Source: Cytidiella melzeri
Taxonomy: Eukaryota > Basidiomycota > Agaricomycetes > Polyporales > Irpicaceae
Reading direction: 5' to 3'
DNA length: 64,000 nt
Assembly: GCA_022592445.1 (NCBI GenBank)
Contig: JABYQR010000140.1
Coordinates: forward strand, 42,135 to 106,134
Part shown: piece after piece, positions 58,197 through 64,000 of the stretch
How positions within the stretch are numbered: the stretch's first letter is position 1
Layout: each line of letters opens with the position of its first letter
The notes under the pieces: generated by a model
Seen by the model: only the letters and a program-made list of their open reading frames with translations
What the model was told of the DNA's origin: nothing
Database searches by the model: none
Made by a program: the position numbers and the translations under genes

Positions 58197-59478
58197 TGTC
58201 ACAGATTTTAAATGTTTCTACAAGACTTGCCTTACCAGGCAACAGTATTATTGGGAATATTTAAGCACTTATCTGGCGTCTATTTAGGTGCTTATCCAGC
58301 GCTTATCCAGCACTTATTTCGGCACTTACTCTCAGTGCCTATCAATTGATGCACTGATGCTATTACGATCCGATCGGATCATGTGATCGGCACCAGACAT
58401 CCGACATCCTTATCCTCGCACAGCCACATCCTCAACTCGTCACACGGTCCGCCACTGACTTTTCTCCAATTTACCTTGTGCTCGCTATCACCGGTTTCAT
58501 CAGTTGTAGATATCCCTTTGTACTTTTTCTCCGTATTTCCTTCAACTCTGATTATTTGCCTGATCTATTCCTCTCTTGTCTCAGACCATATACGTATGCC
58601 TTATTGGACTTACAACTTCTAGTACTATATAACCAGACTCAATTGTACAGTAGAAGTTTAAGTTTGAATATTGAATTAGATTCCCCTACTTCTGATCTCC
58701 TTTGTTCTACTTCACTCGCTGAAGTAGTCCTACTCGTCGTTGCCCGACTTCTGTTCTTCTGCCAATCCTGACTCCCTTCCTGTTCAACCTCCGATCCCGA
58801 GGTCAAACCTTTGATCTTGCTAGGTCCAAATCCGAGTCCCAAGGATTCACGAGAGGCGCAACTTACTTAGTTGAAGCCAACAACTCACTCCCCGATTCCC
58901 CGATTCCAATTCCTACACCTTTGCCGATCTTCGGCCTTACGCATTTCCTGATCCCGAGTTTAAGTCTTAACAGATGCACTCCTTTTCTTATCTGTGTATC
59001 ACATGATAGAACTCTCTGGAACCTTGTGGAACATGCTGGAACTATGATGTCATAGTGTAGAACATTCTAGTAGATGATGTCATAGTTCTTAGAACCTTCT
59101 GGAAAAGTCTAGCCTTGTCTTAGAAGAAGCTAGAACAAGTCTAGCCTTGGGACTGGGTCATGGGGTCAGGTCATAGGGACAATTGCTATTGGTTGATTAT
59201 TGAAGTGGCACCACTAGGGCATAGGGCATGCTTAGTAAGCTAGATTACTTTGCTTACTCATGTAGGTATTAGGGGTCTTAGGGTAGTACCTGGGGTCCTC
59301 CCTTTATGTATATAAAGAGGCACTCCTGAGGGCATATCCCCTCAGTCTTATCCACTCTGTTGAACCAGGACTACTCAGTACCCATCAGTACTTCGCTCAC
59401 CACCACTCTTACTCTCTATCTCACCACATTCCCCTCAAGTTAACCAACTTATCTGGTGATTGTAGCATTACTGTTACA
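58197..59478 (+). repeat. 5' LTR of retrotransposon copy II, interrupted by a foreign solo LTR
   Basis: TGTCACAG to CTGTTACA of the same LTR family as 1726-2379, with a TATATAAA box near 59309 and CAGTCTTATCCA at 59343-59354. A 612-bp insertion at 58361-58972 splits it. It is followed at once by the internal region of copy II. Confidence 0.9.
58361..58972 (+). repeat. Solo LTR of a second retrotransposon family, with 5-bp target duplication
   Basis: Insert bounded by TATTACGATCC and TCTTAACA, flanked on both sides by GATGC (58356-58360 and 58973-58977). The 5-bp duplication and the closing CA fit LTR retrotransposon integration followed by recombination to a solo LTR; the opening TA would be a mutated TG. 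It has no coding capacity. It begins with a palindrome (GATCCGATCGGATC). Confidence 0.8.
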
Positions 59479-59480
59479 TT

Positions 59481-59492
59481 TGGATAAGACTG
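59481..59492 (+). other. Primer-binding site of retrotransposon copy II
   Basis: TGGATAAGACTG, two bases after the LTR end, complementary to CAGTCTTATCCA at 59343-59354 inside the upstream LTR, as in copy I. Confidence 0.65.
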
Positions 59493-60056
59493 CCCCTACT
59501 CCCTCACGTCTCTGGATGTGCTGGAGGTTTCTTTCACCTTTCTTCTAGGTCTTGTGCCTGTGCATGGGCCCCTTTACAAATCCTCTAGAAACAGAGGTAG
59601 CCGGACCATAGGCTCTAAGTGGCAGTTGTGTCTAGGCCTTGCCTTGATGCGCACAACTTGAATCACCCTCTCGCCCGACGCTCCTAGAGCTGATCAGAGC
59701 AGGGGTTGACATTATGCCAACATGATGAAAGTGTGCCGCCCCACAGGTGATAGTGGTGTCTGGTGTCAGACACTCGTTATAAGAGCTAGACAACAGGACT
59801 GGAAGCCCATGAGTGCCTAGGCACAAAGACGGGTAACTTGTTCTGGCCAGACTTAGGGTCAGTGTAATACTGATCTGCCAACCATTTGCCACGTGGGTGA
59901 AACCGTGACGGAGATGCTTTTCACCACCAGACCTGGAGACAGAGTCCAGGCCGGCACCGGCACTACCCCATACACACACAGCACCTCTTCTTTGTGGAGA
60001 TTTGTTTCACATACCACTGAGCTGACAAGCTCATCACACGTTGTCACACAGTCACC

Positions 60057-60559
60057 ATGCCACTCTCCTGTTATGTTGTTGCTAGGTCTGGCTGCAAGTC
60101 CCCTTACTCTATCCCTGTCTGCAACAAAGTCACTGGACTTCAAGAACGCCTCACAGTCTCCAAGGAGACTCTCAACAAGTTCAAAGACACCGGCAAGCCT
60201 CGCCGTGTCAAGTACCCTGACAACAAGCCCTCATCAAGAGGATCAATCTTGAAGAGCAAGCTCACACCACCCATTGAGCATGGGGAGAACCAAGATTGTA
60301 TGAGACAGCTCTCGAGCCTCATGTCTCAGCAAAGTCTTCTCAATAGAATCGAGAAGCAGGAGAAGGAGGAAGCTGAAAAGCTCACTCTTCTTCAGCAAAT
60401 TGAGGATCAAAACAGGCGTACTCATGTTCTCACTTCCACTCCGCTCCCCTCCAATCTCCACTTCCGTAAGATGAAGCTTATGCTTTGTCAACAGGAGTTT
60501 GAACCCATGTTCACAGCAGCGTGTCAAAGGCTTGAGCCTCTGCTCAACAAGCTAAACAC
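60057..60559 (+). pseudogene. Retrotransposon-encoded protein of unknown function, truncated by LTR
   Basis: Starts at ATG 60057 (MPLSCYVVARSGCKSPYS) and matches the protein at 367-1145 through SLLNRIEKQEKEEAEKL, LHFRKMKLMLCQQEFEP and RLEPLLNKLN. After that the frame runs into LTR sequence (VTDFQCFYNTCLTRQ) and continues meaninglessly to 60767. A small compensated frameshift lies around KPSSRGSILKSK. No known domain; the middle is Lys/Glu-rich and helical. Confidence 0.65.
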
Positions 60560-61272
60560 TGTCACAGATTTTCAATGTTTCTACAATACTTGCCTTACCA
60601 GGCAACGGTATTATTGGGAATATTTGAGCGTTTGTCAAGCGCTTATCCAGCGCTTATCCGGCGTCTATTTAGGCGCTTATCCAGCACTAATCTGGCACTT
60701 ATCAGGCGCTTATTCTCAGTGCCTATCAATTGATGCACTGATGCACCTCCTATCTCTGATGTGCTGATGCGCTCCTTTCCTTATCTGTGTATCACATCAT
60801 GGAACTCTCTGGAACCTTGTGGAACATGCTGGAACTATGATGTCATAGTATAGAACATTCCATTAGATGATGTCATAGTTCTTGGAACCTTCTGGAAGAG
60901 TCTAGCCTTGTCTTAGAACAAGCTAGAACAAGTCTAGCCTTGGGACTGGGTCATGGGGTCAGGTCATGGGGACAATTGCTGTTGGTTGATTATTGAAGTG
61001 GCAACACTAGGGCATAGGGCATGCTTAGTAAGGTAGATTACTTTGCTTACTCATGTAGATATTAGAGGTCTTAGGGTAGTACCTGGGGTCCTCCCCTTCA
61101 TGTATATATAGAGGCACTCCTGAGGGCATATCCCCTCAGTCTTATCCACTCTGTTGATCAAGGACTACTTGATACTCCCCAGTACTCACTCTCACCACCA
61201 CTCTACTCTCTATCTCATTATCTCCCCTTCCAGTTTAACAACTATCTGGTGAGTGTAACCTTAACTGTTACA
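60560..61272 (+). repeat. LTR of the same family, directly after truncated copy II
   Basis: 713 bp from TGTCACAG to CTGTTACA, with the TATATATA box and the PBS-complementary 12-mer. No polypurine tract precedes it and its 5-base flanks (AACAC, GTTGC) do not match, so it is not a clean 3' LTR of an intact element. A GGTTTCAAGCT triplet repeat follows at 61280-61313. Confidence 0.88.
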
Positions 61273-61349
61273 GTTGCAACTGGGTTTCAAGCTGGTTTCA
61301 AGCTGGTTTCATGCTAAAAACTAGAGGTAAAATGCGAAAAATAAGGGCT

Positions 61350-62130
61350 AGTTGGGCCAATCACAACACATGCATTCTGCTGTAAGTTGTAATGCAGCTT
61401 TAGCGTCTTCTTGGGCTTCTCGTAGCGCTCAAAGACGTTTGTTTGCTGCGAGAACATTTGACACTGGGTTCAAAGGTAACTGGAATCCTGGTAGATACCC
61501 ATAGATCAGTTTGAAGGGGGCCTTCCCAGTGGACGAGTGTACTTGGCTGTTGAGTGCAAATACCACAATTGGCAGCCAATCCACCCAGTCATACTGTTGA
61601 AAGAGGAAAACACCCGGAAATATTGTTCTATCTCTTGATTCATACATTCTGTTTTACCATCCATCTGAGGGTGGTACGCAGTGGACATGGACGGCTTTAC
61701 TCCGAGTGCATCGTAGATAGCATGGAGGAACTTGGACGCAAACACTAATCCGCAGTCTGAGATCACCTGGTGAGGTACACCATGGAGTTGAAACACGTTT
61801 GCAATATAATCCTGCACGTGTTCAGGAGTTTTCATGCTTTCTGGTGATGGGTAGCAATGCACCTGCGCTGTTGTTCAATCAATAGCAACTGTGATGGAAT
61901 TGTATCCATTACATGGCGGTAGTTTGACGATGAAGTCCGTGGTAGCACTTTCCCATGGAGCATTGGGCGGATCTAGTGGATTGAGCGGACCACGTGGTGG
62001 GGCGGGGTACGTCTTGGTCTTTGGCAGGTGTTGCACATGGCTACGTAATCATTGATAAAGCGTGTCATGCTAGGCCGCCAGAATTTCCGAGATAGTAGCT
62101 CCAGTGTTTTGTACCTGCCTGGATGTCTGG
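61350..62130 (-). pseudogene. Ty3/gypsy integrase fragment
   Basis: Minus-strand remnant of Pol. In protein order: ATTDFIVKLPP, then HVQDYIANVFQLHGVPHQVISDCG (core with the second Asp region), then AYHPQMDGKTECMNQEIEQY (with the Glu) and a C-terminal part resembling copy III. Stops and frame changes interrupt it (for example after GRPPSN and before TQCQMF). The LTR of copy III adjoins at 62131, so this fragment probably was the target into which copy III inserted. Confidence 0.8.
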
Positions 62131-62808
62131 TGTAACAGTAAGGGTTACACTTACCAGATAAGTGTTTAACTTGAGGGGGAGATAGAGATATAGAGAGTAG
62201 AGTGTTGGTGAGAGTGAGTACTGGGGAGTACCAAGTAGTCCTTGATCAACAGAGTGGATAAGACTGAGGGGATATGCCCTCAGGAGTGCCTCTATATATA
62301 CATGAAGGGGAGGACCCCAGGTACTACCCTAAGACCCCTAATACCTACATGAGTAAGCAAAGTAATCTACCTTACTAAGCATGCCCTATGCCCTAGTGTT
62401 GCCACTTCAATAATCAACCAACAGCAATTGTCCCCATGACCTGACCCCATGACCCAGTCCCAAGGCTAGACTTGTTCTAGCTTGTTCTAAGACAAGGCTA
62501 GACTTTTCCAGAAGGTTCTAAGAACTATGACATCATCTAATGGAATAATCTATACTATGACATCATAGTTCCAGCATGTTCCACAAGATTCCAGAGAGTT
62601 CTATCATGTGATACACAGATAAGGAAAGGAGCGCATCAGCGCATCAGGGACAGGAGGCGCATCAGCACATCAATTGATAGGCACTGAGAATAAGCGCCGG
62701 AACAAGTGCCAGATAAGCGCCAGATAAGCGCTGGATAAGCGCTTAAATCTTCAATAATACCATTGCCTGGTAAGGCAAGTCTTGTAGAAACATTGAAAAT
62801 CTGTGACA
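62131..62808 (-). repeat. 3' LTR of retrotransposon copy III
   Basis: 678 bp of the same family in minus orientation, with the 12-mer at 62255-62266. It is preceded on the minus strand by a G-rich polypurine tract and by chromodomain-integrase coding sequence, which identifies it as a 3' LTR and links the LTR family to chromoviruses. Confidence 0.88.
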
Positions 62809-62811
62809 TTA

Positions 62812-62824
62812 CCCCCCCCTTCTT
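62812..62824 (-). other. Polypurine tract of copy III
   Basis: On the minus strand, AAGAAGGGGGGGG lies three bases before the TGTCACAG start of the LTR, as expected for the plus-strand DNA primer of LTR retrotransposons. Confidence 0.75.
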
Positions 62825-63046
62825 GCTTTGAACTCCGTGCAAAGAGTTTTGAACAAACACCTTGGTCATTGAGTCCACTTTTTCACCATTGTCAAGAGGG
62901 TGCCTAAGCAGTTCCGAGTGACTCTAGCGGCTTCTACCGACGTCCCGGACGGGGTTATCACCTCATTGACTGATGGTAGTCTAGTCCGTACCCTCCTCGG
63001 TTGCGTCATTGGATTGTGGATGATCCTTGGTGTGTTGTTTGTAACT
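62825..63046 (-). other. 3' untranslated part of retrotransposon copy III
   Basis: Between the chromodomain stop and the polypurine tract; no domain. Element-derived by position. Confidence 0.6.
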
Positions 63047-64000
63047 TTATACACAGTAAATTGTAGCTGAGCAAATAGCTCGGGGATGATCGTCGTAGAA
63101 TCTCTTGATTGCTTCTTGAGCGTGCGTGATGTTTTCTACAGGTTTCCACGTGTCGTCGTTCGGTCCGTAGCCTTTCCAGCATATGTAATACTGAAGCTTT
63201 TTGGCACAACCTGTACGTCTTGACTTGAGAATCTTCTCGACTTCGTATTCTTCTTCTCCATCAATGATATCTGGCAGAGGCATCTCCAGCTTTTGGCCTT
63301 CGAATTCAGGTTCATTGTACGGTACCAACTTGCTTGCATGGAATACAGGATGTATCCTTGATGAACGTTCAGGCCATTCCAGTCTGAATGTGACCGGCAA
63401 AAGCTTTTCAGCAATCTTGAATGGGCCATAGTACTTGGCTGACAGCTTATGTCCAGATTTTTGATAGTCTCTCAGATCTAGCATGACCTGATTGCCTTTG
63501 TTGAAGGGGACCTTCTGGACGTGCTTGTCGTAGTACCACTTCATGCGTTCAGCCGCAAGTTGTAACGCCGCTTTAGCATGCTCTTGAGCTTGCAAGCGGT
63601 TCCACATGATGTCATTCATGTCAGACATTTTCAGGTCCTTAGTGAGCGTTGGACCAGCTCTAGGTGTCTGCCGTATTCGAGGTAGAAAGGCGAATGCTTA
63701 GTTCCCTCGTGCGCTGCATTGTTGTATGCGAACTCAGCCGAGCTGAGCAATCTAGCCCAGTTGTCATGTAGTTGATTGACGTAACAACGCAGGTACTGTT
63801 TGAGCGTTTGATTAACTCATTCAGTTTGACCATCGGTCTGCGGATGTTATGCGGTGGTCATCGTAGATTCTATCCCTAGCATTTTACACCATTCCTGGAA
63901 TAAATCTGCTGCAAATTGTGGACCTCGGTCGGAAATGATTTGCAAAGGTAACCCGTGAAGGGTCCAGACTCTCTCATAGAGTAGAGCTGCAAGATCTTCT
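63047..64000 (-). pseudogene. Chromovirus Pol: integrase C-terminal part and chromodomain, degenerate
   Basis: Minus-strand coding sequence running off the right edge. The part from 63628 down to 63047 is open: NRLQAQEHAKAALQLAAERMK, YYDKHVQKVPFNKGNQVML (GPY/F-type region), KYYGPFKIAEKLLPVTFRL, HPVFHASKL, then a chromodomain with YEVEKILKSR, YYICWKGYGPNDDTW and PVENITHAQEAIKRF. Upstream (63640-64000) the integrase core relic (HPQTDGQTE, NWARLLSSAEFAYNNAA, YLEYGRH) carries in-frame stops and a frameshift near 63660. This copy is therefore not functional. The chromodomain places it in the fungal chromovirus clade of Ty3/gypsy elements. Confidence 0.88.

Larger units (their letters stand above)
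59479..60559 (+). mobile_element. Internal region of LTR retrotransposon copy II, truncated
   Basis: Contains PBS, leader and the first element-encoded frame, then stops abruptly at an LTR at 60560. All of Gag and Pol is missing, so this is either a large internal deletion by recombination or an insertion of a second LTR followed by loss. The sequence matches copy I at 1-1725 in order and content. Confidence 0.85.

Noticed and set aside
62131..62808. Target-site duplication for the right-hand LTRs
   Set aside because: The 5-base flanks of LTRs 60560-61272 and 62131-62808 do not match, and the partner end of copy III is outside the window.
1..64000. CRISPR arrays, insertion sequences and bacterial operon features
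   Set aside because: The window is intron-rich eukaryotic DNA. The tandem repeats seen are coding or simple-sequence repeats without spacer structure.

Overview
This window is fungal nuclear DNA, most probably from an agaricomycete (mushroom-forming basidiomycete). Coding regions are split by many short GT-AG introns (mostly 50-95 bp). Paralogues of the Gti1/Pac2 (WOPR) regulator family are present, F-box and C2H2 proteins have basidiomycete-style low-complexity tails, and the repeats are fungal Ty3 chromoviruses and Tc1-like elements. I assigned no species. All exon boundaries were worked out by hand from splice signals, reading frame and family conservation, without transcript data.

Layout. 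(1) 1-5.5 kb is a transposon graveyard: the 5' part of a chromovirus-type LTR retrotransposon on the minus strand, a near-complete solo LTR on the plus strand and a dead Tc1/mariner element with intact TIRs and a TA duplication. (2) 5.8-11.0 kb is a compact housekeeping block: cysteinyl-tRNA synthetase (11 exons, mitochondrial presequence plus internal start), free methionine-R-sulfoxide reductase and glycolipid transfer protein, the last two head-to-head over 228 bp. (3) 11-48 kb is gene-poor and holds three WOPR-domain transcription factor genes, all on the plus strand, at 15.1, 28.9 and 44.7 kb. Among them lie a LysM protein, a membrane-anchored pepsin-fold protein lacking its first catalytic motif, an extended SDR/dihydroflavonol-reductase-like enzyme and a secreted repeat protein built partly from a duplicated intron-exon module. 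The region upstream of the third WOPR gene is about 11.8 kb with no convincing gene. (4) 50.6-57.3 kb is again compact: C2H2 zinc-finger protein, F-box protein, ARFRP1/Arl3-type GTPase with a GC-AG intron, and V-ATPase proteolipid c'' divergent from it over 136 bp. (5) 58.2-64 kb is nested Ty3 chromovirus debris of the same LTR family as the left edge, including an LTR interrupted by a solo LTR of a different family with a 5-bp target duplication.

The most interesting points are the clustered WOPR paralogues, which share intron positions and sit beside long gene-free DNA and cell-surface or secreted-protein genes; the 305-residue secreted protein with a duplicated 56-bp intron plus exon; and the LTR family, whose primer-binding site is complementary to 12 nt at the predicted 5' end of its own transcript, the arrangement known from the self-priming Tf1 group. 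No tRNA, rRNA or CRISPR array could be supported.
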